A stretch of DNA of 64,000 nucleotides from Polaribacter batillariae (GCF_017498485.1 NZ_CP071795.1:2232001-2296000); one strand, 5' to 3'. Positions 1 to 8,579 are shown, counted from the stretch's first letter. Notes: generated by a model not told the origin, from the sequence alone. Program-made: numbers and translations.

Positions 1-548
1 ATGTAAATTGTTTTATTGATGACTTTGGAGTTTTCACGAACCTTAAAAACGATGCCATCCATCCATACAATCAGATAAGTAGCTTCTAAAGGTCTATTTT
101 TCCAAGCAATAATGTCAGCTGTAATTTTATCTGTGATTCTAGAAATGGCTGAACTAGAGATGTTATAATCATACAATTCTCGTATTTGTTCTTCGATATC
201 TGTAGTACTCATTCCTTTGGCATATAAAGAAATAATCAGGTTTTCAACTCCATCTGCAGTACTTTCTCGCTTTTTAATAAGCATTGGATTGAAAGTAGCA
301 TCGCGATCTCTTGGAACTTTTATTTTAGTTTCTCCTAAATGCGTCTTTATTGTTTTGGTTCCATAGCCATTTCGTGAATTAGGATTGTTGCTTTTTTGAT
401 GCTTATCGTAATCTAAATGCGCATCTAATTCGCCTTCTAAAATCTTTTCTACACCACGTTTGTGCAGTTGTTCTATAAAACTGGTTAGTTCTGAACCTGT
501 TTTAAATTGTTTTAAAAATTCTTCGTTTAATAAATCTTCTGGTTTCAT
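1..548 (-). CDS. IS256-family transposase, N-terminal part (runs off window)
   Basis: An open frame begins with ATG at 548 and runs leftward off the window, giving about 182 codons. The protein starts MKPEDLLNEEFLKQF and carries features of the IS256/MuDR-like transposase family: a basic region around KVPRDRDATFNP, then the segment SLYAKGMSTTDIEEQ, then YLIVWMDGI, where the Asp would be the first residue of the DDE catalytic triad. The rest of the catalytic domain lies outside the window, so completeness cannot be judged. It catalyses cut-and-paste or copy-out movement of its own element. It sits downstream of, and in the same orientation as, the polyketide cluster, and may mark the edge of that conserved block. 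Confidence 0.9.
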   Translation of the reverse strand, partial: MKPEDLLNEEFLKQFKTGSELTSFIEQLHKRGVEKILEGELDAHLDYDKHQKSNNPNSRNGYGTKTIKTHLGETKIKVPRDRDATFNPMLIKKRESTADGVENLIISLYAKGMSTTDIEEQIRELYDYNISSSAISRITDKITADIIAWKNRPLEATYLIVWMDGIVFKVRENSKVINKTIY

Positions 549-586
549 AATAAAAGTGTGTTTATAAATTTAGTGATTATTTAATC

Positions 587-661
587 GTAAAGTTATTTCC
601 GAAATTTTTCCTCATGGAGCAATTTAATGATTGCTCTAGAAAAATTTCAGAATAACTTTAC
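587..661. repeat. Long imperfect hairpin beside the IS256-type transposase
   Basis: The outer arms at 587-610 and 639-661 pair over about 23 bp with one bulge and one mismatch (GTAAAGTTATT at the outside, AAATTTTTC at the inside). Inside them is a perfect 7-bp stem, GAGCAAT/ATTGCTC, at 617-623 and 630-636 around a 6-nt loop. It lies just upstream of the transposase start. It may be the terminal region of the IS, or a transcription barrier protecting the element from read-through of the acp gene. The exact IS end cannot be fixed from one copy. Confidence 0.6.
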
Positions 662-714
662 TTACACACTTTTTGGTTTAGTACCAATTTAAATCAACAA
701 TATCGTTTCCAATA

Positions 715-966
715 TTAATCATTTATTTTTTCTTGAATAACAGCCACAGTTGCTTTTACAGATAGCATTTTTTCCATAGCATGGTTATCGATTTCTATGT
801 TAAACTCGTCTTCTACATCTAAAATAATATCTACCAAGTTTGCAGAATTTATCTCTAAATCGTTAATAAAATCTGTTTCTTCAGACAGGTTTTTAAAACC
901 TTCTTCGTTTTGAACATAAGGTTTTACGATGGTTGTTAGTTTTTTTATAATTTCTTCTTTTGTCAT
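715..966 (-). CDS. Acyl carrier protein of the type III PKS cluster
   Basis: The product is an 83-residue acidic acyl carrier protein beginning MTKEEIIKKLTTIV. A longer frame reaches back to 1029, but its extra N-terminus would be translated from the palindromic repeat at 988-1020, so the ATG at 966 is preferred. The usual DSL phosphopantetheine site appears as INSANLVDIILDVEDEF, with the Ser in the expected place before helix II. It would carry the growing acyl chain as a thioester between the ketosynthase, the dehydratase and possibly the type III PKS. It is the last gene of the leftward cluster. The Asp-to-Asn change just before the Ser marks it as a dedicated rather than a housekeeping ACP. 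Confidence 0.85.
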   Translation of the reverse strand: MTKEEIIKKLTTIVKPYVQNEEGFKNLSEETDFINDLEINSANLVDIILDVEDEFNIEIDNHAMEKMLSVKATVAVIQEKIND

Positions 967-987
967 TTTATGTTGTAATTTGTTTTC

Positions 988-1020
988 AGACCTCACAGGT
1001 TTTAAAAAACTGTGAGGTCT
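988..1020. repeat. Palindromic intergenic repeat (AGACCT family), copy 1
   Basis: Arms AGACCTCACAG and CTGTGAGGTCT form a perfect 11-bp stem around an A/T-rich centre. The repeat fills most of the gap between the ketosynthase and acp genes. The same design recurs at 2401, 6942 and 7448 in this window. It could attenuate transcription or stabilise upstream mRNA within the operon. Confidence 0.8.
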
Positions 1021-1025
1021 TTTTA

Positions 1026-2303
1026 TCAAAATTCTGAATATTTCTTAAAGATAACACAAGCATTTACATCGCCAAAACCAAAACTGGCTTTTGCTAAAAT
1101 ATCGATATTTTTTTTGATTACTTTTTGTGGAATTTTATCTACCGAAATCAATTCTAAAATCTTTGGATGAACATCTTCGCAATTGATATTTGGAAACACA
1201 AACTGTTCTTTAATTTGTAAAATGGAAGCCACAGACTCAATAGCGCCAGCACCAGACAAACAATGCCCAACCATCGATTTTAAGGAATTTATATACGGAA
1301 AATTAGTTCCTTTTCTTTGCAATGCTTTTGTCCAATTTTCTATTTCTAAAGCGTCTTTCGAAGTGGCTGTTAAATGTCCATTAATTACATCAATTTCATC
1401 AGCAGAAATATTAGCATCTTTAATGGCATCTGTAATACATTTCTGAACAGCTGTAGCATTTGGCGCAGTTAAAGTACCTCCATTTCTTTGTCCGCCAGAA
1501 TTGATGTTTCCACCTAAAACCTCTGCATAAATGGTGGCGTTTCTTTCTAAAGCACTTTCTAAAGATTCTAAAACCAAAGCGCCTCCTCCACTTCCGGGAA
1601 CAAAGCCAGATGCAGTTGCGCTCATGGGTCTAGAGCCTTTTTCTGGAGTTTCATTATGCTTATAAGTCATCACTCTCATGGCATCAAATCCGCCCCAAGT
1701 GTATAAACTGCTGTCGCTAGAACTTCCTACCAACATTCGTTTTGCTTTTCCGTTTTTTATGCGCTCAAAACCTAATAAAATAGCTTCTGTTCCAGTTGTA
1801 CAAGCAGATGAATTTGTGGTAACTTGATTTCCGAAACCTAAAATTCCGCCCAAATACGCAGAAATTCCACTTGCCATAGTTTGCACTACAGAAGTACTTC
1901 CTAAACGTCTTACATTTTGGTCGTCAATTTTATAAATCGCTTCTCGAAACTTTTCAATTCCTGATGTTCCAGTGCCAAAAATGATTCCTGAGTCGTAATC
2001 TAAATCTGAGTTTTCATCAACCGAAAAACCTGCGTCTTTCCAAGCATCAATTCCTGCCATTACTCCATATAAAATTGAGGTGGAATTGAATCCACGCAGT
2101 TGTAAAGGAGTTAAATATTCGCTCTTTTTTTCTTCGGAAATAGTTGGAATACCACCAATACAACAAGAAAAACCTTTGTCTTTTAATTCTTGATGAAAGG
2201 TAATGCCAGATGTTCCTGATTTTATGGCTTTTGTGAATTCAGTTAACCCAACCCCATTGGGTGCAACCACTCCTAAACCTGTTATAACGACTCTGTTTTT
2301 CAA
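1026..2303 (-). CDS. Beta-ketoacyl-ACP synthase (KAS II/FabF-like) of the PKS cluster
   Basis: This 425-residue protein has the thiolase fold of the FabF family and the usual family length. The catalytic Cys168 lies in SSACTTG. The two His residues are His310 (INGHLTATSKD, normally NAHGTST) and His347 (SMVGHCLSGAGAIE). The C-terminus shows the typical glycine-rich FGFGDVNACVIF. It condenses an acyl group with malonyl-ACP, presumably building the starter chain on the neighbouring ACP. It lies between the dehydratase and acp genes in the leftward operon. The altered first His motif (GHLTAT) is seen in cluster-specific ketosynthases rather than housekeeping FabF. Confidence 0.9.
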   Translation of the reverse strand: MKNRVVITGLGVVAPNGVGLTEFTKAIKSGTSGITFHQELKDKGFSCCIGGIPTISEEKKSEYLTPLQLRGFNSTSILYGVMAGIDAWKDAGFSVDENSDLDYDSGIIFGTGTSGIEKFREAIYKIDDQNVRRLGSTSVVQTMASGISAYLGGILGFGNQVTTNSSACTTGTEAILLGFERIKNGKAKRMLVGSSSDSSLYTWGGFDAMRVMTYKHNETPEKGSRPMSATASGFVPGSGGGALVLESLESALERNATIYAEVLGGNINSGGQRNGGTLTAPNATAVQKCITDAIKDANISADEIDVINGHLTATSKDALEIENWTKALQRKGTNFPYINSLKSMVGHCLSGAGAIESVASILQIKEQFVFPNINCEDVHPKILELISVDKIPQKVIKKNIDILAKASFGFGDVNACVIFKKYSEF

Positions 2304-2400
2304 ATTCTATTATTTTTTTGACACGGGTTTTACCGATTTTCACGAATCTTACTCTTGTTTTAATTTTTCTGAAAATTACTTATTAAACAACTCGTTTTTT

Positions 2401-2433
2401 AGACCTGATAGGTTTTAAAAACCTGTCAGGTCT
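2401..2433. repeat. Palindromic intergenic repeat (AGACCT family), copy 2, overlapping a stop codon
   Basis: Outer arms AGACCTGA/TCAGGTCT and inner AGGTTTT/AAAACCT form a near-perfect 33-bp palindrome. Its last two bases overlap the TAG stop (2432-2434) of the dehydratase gene. The hairpin would therefore form in mRNA immediately after translation ends, before the ketosynthase gene. Confidence 0.8.
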
Positions 2434-2872
2434 ATATCGACACAATCATTCCAGCAATGGTTCCTCTACAAACAAGTTCGTTTTTAGAATTCATCATTTT
2501 TACGGAACATTTTAACTTATGAAATCGAAAATATTCTTTTGTTGAAATTACGGTTATTTTTTGGTTTGGTAAAACCGGTAAAAAGAAATCTATGTTGTTA
2601 GATGTTAAGGCAATTTGCGGTTTTTTGTCTGATAAAATTTCATTTTTCAATAAAAAAATACCCAAACAAACCACACCAATTTGTGCCATGGTTTCTGTTA
2701 AAATAACACCAGGTGTTGTTGGATTGTCTTTAAAATGGCCTTCGTAAAAAAATTCGTTTGGTTGAAATGTGTAGTTTCCTATGACTCCATTTTCTGAAAT
2801 GTCTGTAATTTCATCAACAAACAAAAATGGTTTTTGATAGGGTAATAGTTTGATAATTTCTGATGATTTCAT
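2432..2872 (-). CDS. 3-hydroxyacyl-ACP dehydratase (FabZ/hotdog family)
   Basis: A 146-residue single-hotdog protein. The family active-site segment is clear: His46 in FYEGHFKDNPTTPGV and Glu60 in ILTETMAQIG match the FabZ His/Glu pair. It removes water from 3-hydroxyacyl-ACP during chain building. No ketoreductase or enoyl reductase is encoded in the cluster, so those steps must use housekeeping enzymes. The gene begins 10 bp downstream of the type III PKS and ends inside a palindromic repeat, consistent with one leftward transcript. Confidence 0.87.
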   Translation of the reverse strand: MKSSEIIKLLPYQKPFLFVDEITDISENGVIGNYTFQPNEFFYEGHFKDNPTTPGVILTETMAQIGVVCLGIFLLKNEILSDKKPQIALTSNNIDFFLPVLPNQKITVISTKEYFRFHKLKCSVKMMNSKNELVCRGTIAGMIVSI

Positions 2873-2882
2873 TTTTATAATT

Positions 2883-3935
2883 TTACCATTCTAACAATAT
2901 TCTTTGTGCAGAAAAACCTGGCCCAAAACTTAACATAATGCCTTTTTCGCCTTTTGCAGGATTTCTATCCATAAATCGTTCTAAAACATACAAAACTGTG
3001 GCACTAGACATGTTTCCATACAAACGTAACACCTCTTTTGTATCGTTAATGTTTTTGCCTAAGACACCAAAAAGATCTTCTACTGTTTGCACAATTTTTT
3101 TTCCTCCTGGATGAAAAATTAAATGATCAATATCATCTATAGTCAAGTTGTTATTTTCTAAAAAGGGATGAATGATGGTTGGAAAATGATCGGATATTTT
3201 TTGAGGAACTTCTTTGTCTAAAATCATTTGCAAACCCGTATTTACCAATTTAAAACCCATCATGTGTGTCGCATCATAAAAATGATACATGGCTTCATCT
3301 GCAATGGTTGGTCCTTGATCTTCTTCATAAGAAGACAAAATTACTGCGGAAGCTCCATCACCAAAAATGGCTGCAGAAACAATATTAGTCATCGAATAAT
3401 CGTTTAACTGAAAGGTAGCTGTTGGTGCTTCTACTGCAATAACTGCTGCTCTTTTATTCGGATTCGCTTTTAAGAAATTTTTCGCATAAATAATTCCAGA
3501 AACACCTGCTGCACAACCCATTTCTGTAACTGGCAAACGTACAATATCTTGTTTCATTCCTAAGGAATTTATCAAATAGGCATCTACAGACGGAATCATA
3601 ATTCCTGTACAACTAACTGTGATGATGTAATCTAAATCAGTAGCTTTTAAATGGGCTTTTTCTAAAGATTTTTGCAATGATTTTTCTGCTAATTGAATAA
3701 CTTCTCTTATGTAAACATCATTTTTTTCTTCAAAAGAAGTGGCTGTAAAAACTGCTAATGGATCCATGATGGAGTAACGTTTGTCAACTCCTGCACCTTC
3801 AAAAAGTTTGATGACTTTTCGTTGAAAACGTTCTTCTTGATCTTGCATCCATATTTTTACAAACGGAATAATATCTTTCGTTTCTCTGTAATATTTTGGA
3901 AGTTGCTTTGCAACGGATGTTATTTTTACTTTCAT
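2883..3935 (-). CDS. Type III polyketide synthase (chalcone/stilbene synthase family)
   Basis: A 350-residue homodimeric-type ketosynthase. The Cys-His-Asn catalytic triad is intact: Cys141 in TEMGCAAGV, His275 in IFHPGGKK and Asn308 in LYGNMSSATV. The family signature SFGPGFS lies at 336-342. Such enzymes extend an acyl starter with malonyl-CoA and cyclise it to alkylpyrones or alkylresorcinols. The ATG is directly preceded by the stop of the methyltransferase gene, which implies translational coupling. With a methyltransferase and a flavin hydroxylase upstream, the set resembles the Streptomyces griseus srsABC logic, which makes methylated phenolic lipids and quinones. The product here is inferred, not known. 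Confidence 0.92.
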   Translation of the reverse strand: MKVKITSVAKQLPKYYRETKDIIPFVKIWMQDQEERFQRKVIKLFEGAGVDKRYSIMDPLAVFTATSFEEKNDVYIREVIQLAEKSLQKSLEKAHLKATDLDYIITVSCTGIMIPSVDAYLINSLGMKQDIVRLPVTEMGCAAGVSGIIYAKNFLKANPNKRAAVIAVEAPTATFQLNDYSMTNIVSAAIFGDGASAVILSSYEEDQGPTIADEAMYHFYDATHMMGFKLVNTGLQMILDKEVPQKISDHFPTIIHPFLENNNLTIDDIDHLIFHPGGKKIVQTVEDLFGVLGKNINDTKEVLRLYGNMSSATVLYVLERFMDRNPAKGEKGIMLSFGPGFSAQRILLEW

Positions 3936-4646
3936 TTATTTTTTTATTATCCACAGAAAACGAAAAGCCCATTTCCATTGAATTCTTGGTTTTACTTTTA
4001 ATTTTGTTGACATTCTCTCTAAATCTTTACGTTTAAATCCTCTTAAAACTGATGTTAATCCATCTTCAATAATCATTTTATTAGAGATAAAAATAGACAA
4101 TAGCATAAACAAATAATAGGCTAATTTATGTCGGTGCAAATCGTTTACCACAATTCCTATATTGGTTTGTTTTAACGTATTTCCTAAAAACGAAACCAGT
4201 TCTGGTTCTTTAAAATGATGCAAGAATAATGTCGCTAAAACTACATCAAAGGTTCTGTTTTTAAAATTATCAGAAAAAATATCTTGTGTTTCAAAACTCA
4301 ATTCAGGATAATTTACAGACAATTCATTTGCATAATCAATGGCAGTTGGGTTGGCATCTACTCCAATCAATTTGAATTTATAATTGTGTTTTCTGCCAAA
4401 TTTTGCTACATCTCGTAAAATATCTCCATGGCCACAACCCACATCTATAATGGTAATTTCTTCTTCTTTTGGATGATGTTTCAAAAGAGATTGTAAACCA
4501 TTTACAGTGACTTTATTTCCTCCTAACCACCTGTTTATATTCTCTAATTTATCTAACGTATCTCGCAACAAATCGCCACCAATAGAAAAATCGTCCATCA
4601 ATTCTTCTTTATTTGATCTCTGTTTGGTGCTGATGAAAAAATCCAT
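3936..4646 (-). CDS. SAM-dependent class I methyltransferase of the PKS cluster
   Basis: A 236-residue protein with the SAM-binding motif I at residues 66-75 (TIIDVGCGHGD) and the acidic loop VDANP following beta-2. Motif IV appears as FDVVLATLFLHHF. The C-terminal part contains a hydrophobic helix near YYLFMLLSIFIS and a basic tail, suggesting membrane association suited to a lipidic substrate. It probably methylates the polyketide ring made by the adjacent type III PKS. It overlaps the upstream flavoprotein gene by one base (TAATG) and ends right at the PKS start. Confidence 0.87.
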   Translation of the reverse strand: MDFFISTKQRSNKEELMDDFSIGGDLLRDTLDKLENINRWLGGNKVTVNGLQSLLKHHPKEEEITIIDVGCGHGDILRDVAKFGRKHNYKFKLIGVDANPTAIDYANELSVNYPELSFETQDIFSDNFKNRTFDVVLATLFLHHFKEPELVSFLGNTLKQTNIGIVVNDLHRHKLAYYLFMLLSIFISNKMIIEDGLTSVLRGFKRKDLERMSTKLKVKPRIQWKWAFRFLWIIKK

Positions 4647-5773
4647 TAGTTATTGATTGGTTTTCCGTGAGTTTGTTTGATAATGATGGGTAACAAAAAC
4701 GGCATTTTCTTTAATAATGATAGTAAAAATGATGCTATTTTGTCTTTTCGAAACAACATCGCAATAAAATGACCTGCTTGTAAACGCCATTTAAATTGTT
4801 TGTTCCATTCACTAATATAGCGCTTTTCAAGTTCCTTTCTCGATTCGATTTTACCATTTGAGTAATTTAGAATCAATTTAGATGCAATTTGTGCAGATTG
4901 AATGGCCATACTCATTCCATTTCCACAAAGTGGATGAATCATTCCTGCAGCATCACCACACATGATGATGTGATTTTCCACGGGCTTTTTGGTTTCAAAC
5001 GAAATTTGACTGATAGACAATGGTTGCTCCCAAATTGGTTTTGATTTTTGAAATACCTCTTTTAAAAACTTATTTTTAAAAACCACATTTTCTTGAAAAT
5101 CCTCAATATTTTTAAACTTTTTAAATGCCGAAAAACTACTGATATAACACAAATTAATAGTATTATTTTCTACCTTAGAAACGCCACAATAACCGCCTTT
5201 AAAATTATGAAGTGCCACCAAATCTGATGGAAAATCTCCTTTTACATGAATTTTAACTCCTAAATAAGGCGATTTTTTCTTAATAAATTCGCGTTCCATT
5301 TTTACATCTAATAAAGAACGTTTGCCAAAAGCACCAATACAAATTTTTGTTTTAAAAGAGTCGTTTTCTTTGGTTTCTACTGTGAATTCATCTTCTTTAA
5401 AATCGACATTTAAAGCAGAATCATGTAAAATTACAACGCCATTTCCTTTGGCTTTTTCTGATAAAACAAAATCGAATTGATAGCGCGAAATTCCAAACCC
5501 ACCCAAAGGTAATTTTGCTGAAATCACTTTATTTTTTGTTGTAGATAATTGGAAATTATCAATTTTTACAGCACCAAAATCAAACGGATTGATATCTAAA
5601 AATGCTAGATAAGGCAACACTTCATTCGAAATATATTCGCCACAAACTTTGTGTTTTGGATAGTTACTTTTCTCAATTAATAAAACTTTTTTTCCAAATT
5701 TTGATAAGTGAATGGCGTTACATAAACCTGCTAAACCACCTCCAATTATTACAATATCAAAATTTTGTTTCAT
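4646..5773 (-). CDS. FAD-dependent oxidoreductase (UbiH/geranylgeranyl reductase-like)
   Basis: A 375-residue flavoprotein. The N-terminal Rossmann dinucleotide fold is seen as IVIIGGGLAGL followed by VLLIEK. A second FAD contact GDAAGMIHPLCGNGMSMAI lies near residue 270, as in group A aromatic hydroxylases and halogenase-like enzymes. In the cluster it most likely hydroxylates or oxidises the methylated phenolic product, or reduces its chain. The C-terminus is hydrophobic and basic (RKDKIASFLLSLLKKMPFL), suggesting peripheral membrane location. It is coupled to the methyltransferase by a TAATG overlap. Confidence 0.87.
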   Translation of the reverse strand: MKQNFDIVIIGGGLAGLCNAIHLSKFGKKVLLIEKSNYPKHKVCGEYISNEVLPYLAFLDINPFDFGAVKIDNFQLSTTKNKVISAKLPLGGFGISRYQFDFVLSEKAKGNGVVILHDSALNVDFKEDEFTVETKENDSFKTKICIGAFGKRSLLDVKMEREFIKKKSPYLGVKIHVKGDFPSDLVALHNFKGGYCGVSKVENNTINLCYISSFSAFKKFKNIEDFQENVVFKNKFLKEVFQKSKPIWEQPLSISQISFETKKPVENHIIMCGDAAGMIHPLCGNGMSMAIQSAQIASKLILNYSNGKIESRKELEKRYISEWNKQFKWRLQAGHFIAMLFRKDKIASFLLSLLKKMPFLLPIIIKQTHGKPINN

Positions 5774-5785
5774 ATTACGAATGTC

Positions 5786-5806
5786 TCCTCGAGCGCAGTC
5801 GAGAGG
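5786..5806. repeat. CTCGAG-N-GCAGTCGAG palindromic repeat, copy 1
   Basis: The motif CTCGAGCGCAGTCGAGAG sits in the 41-bp gap between the two flavoprotein genes. Relatives occur at 37666 and 52014. It is a small repeat of the kind dispersed in flavobacterial genomes. Confidence 0.7.
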
Positions 5807-5814
5807 TTAAAGTT

Positions 5815-6924
5815 TTATTCAATTAACTCTGCTAATTCTTTGCCAACTAAACTGCCAATTGCAATTCCCATTCCACCTAAACGAACTCCACAAAAAACGT
5901 TTTTTGAAATTTGTTTAACGATGGCTTTTTTCTGATTTCCAACACCCATAATTCCACTCCACCTCCGTTCAATTTCAAAATTTGTGTTTGGTAAAATTGT
6001 TTCTTTTAATATTTTTTCTAATTGATTTTGAATGATGGTTGTCTGACCAAATTCAGTAGTTTTTTCGGTTTTAAAATCGAGATTTCTACCTCCACCAAAT
6101 AGAATTCTATCGTTTATATTTCTAAAATAATAATACCCTTTGTCTAAATGAAAAGTGCCTTTGATGTGTAAATTTTTAATCGGTTTTGTAATGAGTACTT
6201 GTGCTCTTGCAGGTTGTACTTTTTCGTCTAAAAGTTGATTTGCAAATCCGTTTGTGGCAATACATAATTTATTGGTTTTAAAAGTGATTTTATCCGTTTT
6301 TACTTCAACCAGATTTCCACTTTCAATAAAACTTTCTACAGTAATTGAATTGAGAATTTTAACGCCTAAATTCTGAACTTTATACAACAACTCAAAAGCC
6401 ATTTTTCCTGTATCAATTTGTCCTTCAAAATTATTTGTAATGTATTTGTTGTGTACTTTTTGGAAACCAAAAGTGTTTTTTGAAATAGAAAAAACATCAC
6501 TCTTAAAAATAGGTTTTAAAAGCTGATTAATTTGATATTTTCTTGAAATACATTCTTCAAAAAATGCTTCGTTTTCACACAATTCGAAACCTTTATTTTG
6601 CTGAAAATCGATGTTTTTATCTCCTAAATTTTGTCTTAATCGTTGTAAACCTTTCCAGCGTTTATCCACCAAATTATAAACTTCTTGTTCTGTATGAGAA
6701 TTTAAGTCATCAATTAATTCAGAAAGACTTCCAAAACACGCAAAACCCGCATTTTTAGTGCTTGCTCCTTGTGGCAACATTCCTTTTTCGAGAATTAAAA
6801 TATTGGTTTTAGGGTATTTCTTTTTTAATTCTAAGGCGCAATTTAAACCCACAATTCCACTACCAACGATGGTAAAATGTATGTTAGTAAACCATTCTTT
6901 TAATTCCCAATAGCTGTAGTTCAT
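5815..6924 (-). CDS. FAD-dependent oxidoreductase, DAO family
   Basis: A 369-residue protein with an N-terminal FAD fold (FTIVGSGIVGLNCALEL, then ILILEKG) and the C-terminal glycine-rich closure VRLGGMGIAIGSLVGKELA typical of the D-amino acid oxidase/glycine oxidase family. The segment GASTKNAGFACFGS is the usual re-face flavin motif of this family. It oxidises a C-N or C-C bond in an unknown small substrate. It is the first gene of the leftward run leading into the polyketide cluster, but a 41-bp gap with a palindrome separates it from the rest, so membership in the pathway is uncertain. Confidence 0.82.
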   Translation of the reverse strand: MNYSYWELKEWFTNIHFTIVGSGIVGLNCALELKKKYPKTNILILEKGMLPQGASTKNAGFACFGSLSELIDDLNSHTEQEVYNLVDKRWKGLQRLRQNLGDKNIDFQQNKGFELCENEAFFEECISRKYQINQLLKPIFKSDVFSISKNTFGFQKVHNKYITNNFEGQIDTGKMAFELLYKVQNLGVKILNSITVESFIESGNLVEVKTDKITFKTNKLCIATNGFANQLLDEKVQPARAQVLITKPIKNLHIKGTFHLDKGYYYFRNINDRILFGGGRNLDFKTEKTTEFGQTTIIQNQLEKILKETILPNTNFEIERRWSGIMGVGNQKKAIVKQISKNVFCGVRLGGMGIAIGSLVGKELAELIE

Positions 6925-6941
6925 TAACGTTTTTTAGTTTT

Positions 6942-6975
6942 AGACCTCACAAGGTTTTAAAAACCTGTGAGGTCT
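6942..6975. repeat. Palindromic intergenic repeat (AGACCT family), copy 3
   Basis: Arms AGACCTCACA and TGTGAGGTCT plus AAGGTTTT/AAAACC form a long stem in the gap between the GNAT gene and the DAO-family oxidoreductase. It has the same plan as copies at 988, 2401 and 7448. Confidence 0.8.
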
Positions 6976-6987
6976 TTTATATCTACT

Positions 6988-7434
6988 TTATAACTGTTTT
7001 TCAAAGCAAATACTATTTTCCATACTTTTATATTGTCCGTAATTTTCAATCACTTTATAATTGCATTTATGGTAAAATGTAACAGCTTCTTTCTGTCTTT
7101 TTCCTGTTTCTAAAACACACTTTTTATACCCTAATTCTTTTGCCCAAACTTCTAATTCTAAAAGTATTTTTTGTGCAATTCCTTTTCCTCTGTTTTCTGG
7201 AGAAACATACATTCGTTTTAGTTCCATAGAAATATTGTCGAACTTTTTAATAGCACCACAACCAACAGGAATCTTATCAACATAAGCCAAAACAATATGT
7301 TTTAAAATATTAATATTATTAAACTGATTGTAGAAATCATGCTCATCTTCATCCGTGATTTTTAAATATGCATCTAATTCTTTTACCAAATTTTTAAAAT
7401 CTTGGTTTTCTGAGTTGGTTCTGATAATTTTCAT
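6988..7434 (-). CDS. GNAT-family N-acetyltransferase
   Basis: A 148-residue single GNAT domain. The acetyl-CoA pyrophosphate loop is visible as RMYVSPENRGKGIAQKIL, followed by LGYKKCVLETGKRQKEAVTFYHKCNYK, the usual motif B region. It transfers an acetyl group to an amine; the substrate is not evident. It is set between two palindromic repeats and lies upstream of the polyketide run on the same strand. A link to the cluster is possible but not shown. Confidence 0.85.
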   Translation of the reverse strand: MKIIRTNSENQDFKNLVKELDAYLKITDEDEHDFYNQFNNINILKHIVLAYVDKIPVGCGAIKKFDNISMELKRMYVSPENRGKGIAQKILLELEVWAKELGYKKCVLETGKRQKEAVTFYHKCNYKVIENYGQYKSMENSICFEKQL

Positions 7435-7447
7435 TTTCGTAATTTTT

Positions 7448-7480
7448 AGACCTGACAGGTTTTTGAAACCTGTCAGGTCT
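7448..7480. repeat. Palindromic intergenic repeat (AGACCT family), copy 4
   Basis: AGACCTGACAGGTTT pairs with AAACCTGTCAGGTCT around a 3-nt centre, a perfect 15-bp stem and the best-conserved copy in the window. It fills the gap between dinB and the GNAT gene. Confidence 0.82.
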
Positions 7481-7496
7481 TCAAAGAAACTGTGCG

Positions 7497-8579
7497 TTAA
7501 AATTCAAATTTTAACTGTACCCAAACAGGTTCTTTAATTTCTGTGTTTAAATTTCCGAAAGAAATTCCTAATAAACGCACAGAATTTGTTAATTTATCTT
7601 GAAATAACAATTCTTTTACCACAGGAAAAAACTCTTTTTTTGTTTGCATAAAATTGGGTTTTGTTTTGCTTCTTGTTTGCTGTGTAAAATCGGAATATTT
7701 AATTTTTAGAGTGATGGTTTTTCCTTTTGTGTTGTTTTTTAGCATTCTTCGTTCCAATTCATCTGCAATTTTTTCTAACTTTTCAATCATAAAAATTTCT
7801 GATGAAATGTTTTCGTTAAACGTTCTTTCGGCTGCTAAAGATTTTCGAATTCTATTCGGTTTTACAGGGCTATTATGAATTCCGCGAACAATATTGTAAT
7901 AATGCGAGCCCGATTTTCCGAATAAAGTAACCAGTTCTTCCAACGATTTTTTCTTTAAATCGTTTCCAACAAAAATGCCCAAATTGTACATTTTTGCGGC
8001 GGTTACTTTACCTACACCGTAAAATTTATTTACCGGTAATTCTTCTAAAAATTGAATAACCTCTTTTGGATGCACTGTTTTTTGTCCATTAGGTTTGTTA
8101 ATATCCGAAGCTATTTTTGCGATAAATTTATTAATAGAAATTCCTGCAGAAGCTCGCAAACCTGTTTCTTGATAAATACGTTCTCGAATTTCTCTGGCAA
8201 TATCGTTTGCAGACGGATTTCCTTTTTTATTTTCGGTAACATCTAAATAAGCTTCATCTAAAGAAAGGGGTTCTACTAGATCTGTATATTCGTAAAAAAT
8301 CTCTCTAATTTTTGCTGATAGTTCTTTATAACGTGCAAAATCTGACTTTACAAATATTAAATGTGGGCACTTTTTTTTAGCCAAAACATTACTCATAGCA
8401 GATTTTACCCCAAATTTTCTTGCCTCATAACTTGCTGCAGAAACCACGCCTCTATCTCCACCACCACCAACAGCAATTGCTTTGCCTCTTAATTCTGGAT
8501 TATCTAACTCTGCCACAGACGCATAAAATGCATCCATATCTACATGAATTATTTTTCGAAAAGGAGGTTCTAATTTCAT
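7497..8579 (-). CDS. dinB: DNA polymerase IV (Y-family translesion polymerase)
   Basis: A 360-residue Y-family polymerase of normal length. The metal-binding motifs are present: HVDMDAFYASVAE at residues 13-25 and PLSLDEAYLDVT near 103-113. The steric-gate region FYASV, the HhH segment (FYGVGKVTAAKMYNLG) and the little-finger domain (LAAERTF, then KTITLKIKYSDF) follow in the usual order. It copies past DNA lesions with low fidelity. No LexA-type box was identified upstream. It stands alone, with its promoter in the region next to the cobalamin riboswitch, which points the other way. Confidence 0.95.
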   Translation of the reverse strand: MKLEPPFRKIIHVDMDAFYASVAELDNPELRGKAIAVGGGGDRGVVSAASYEARKFGVKSAMSNVLAKKKCPHLIFVKSDFARYKELSAKIREIFYEYTDLVEPLSLDEAYLDVTENKKGNPSANDIAREIRERIYQETGLRASAGISINKFIAKIASDINKPNGQKTVHPKEVIQFLEELPVNKFYGVGKVTAAKMYNLGIFVGNDLKKKSLEELVTLFGKSGSHYYNIVRGIHNSPVKPNRIRKSLAAERTFNENISSEIFMIEKLEKIADELERRMLKNNTKGKTITLKIKYSDFTQQTRSKTKPNFMQTKKEFFPVVKELLFQDKLTNSVRLLGISFGNLNTEIKEPVWVQLKFEF

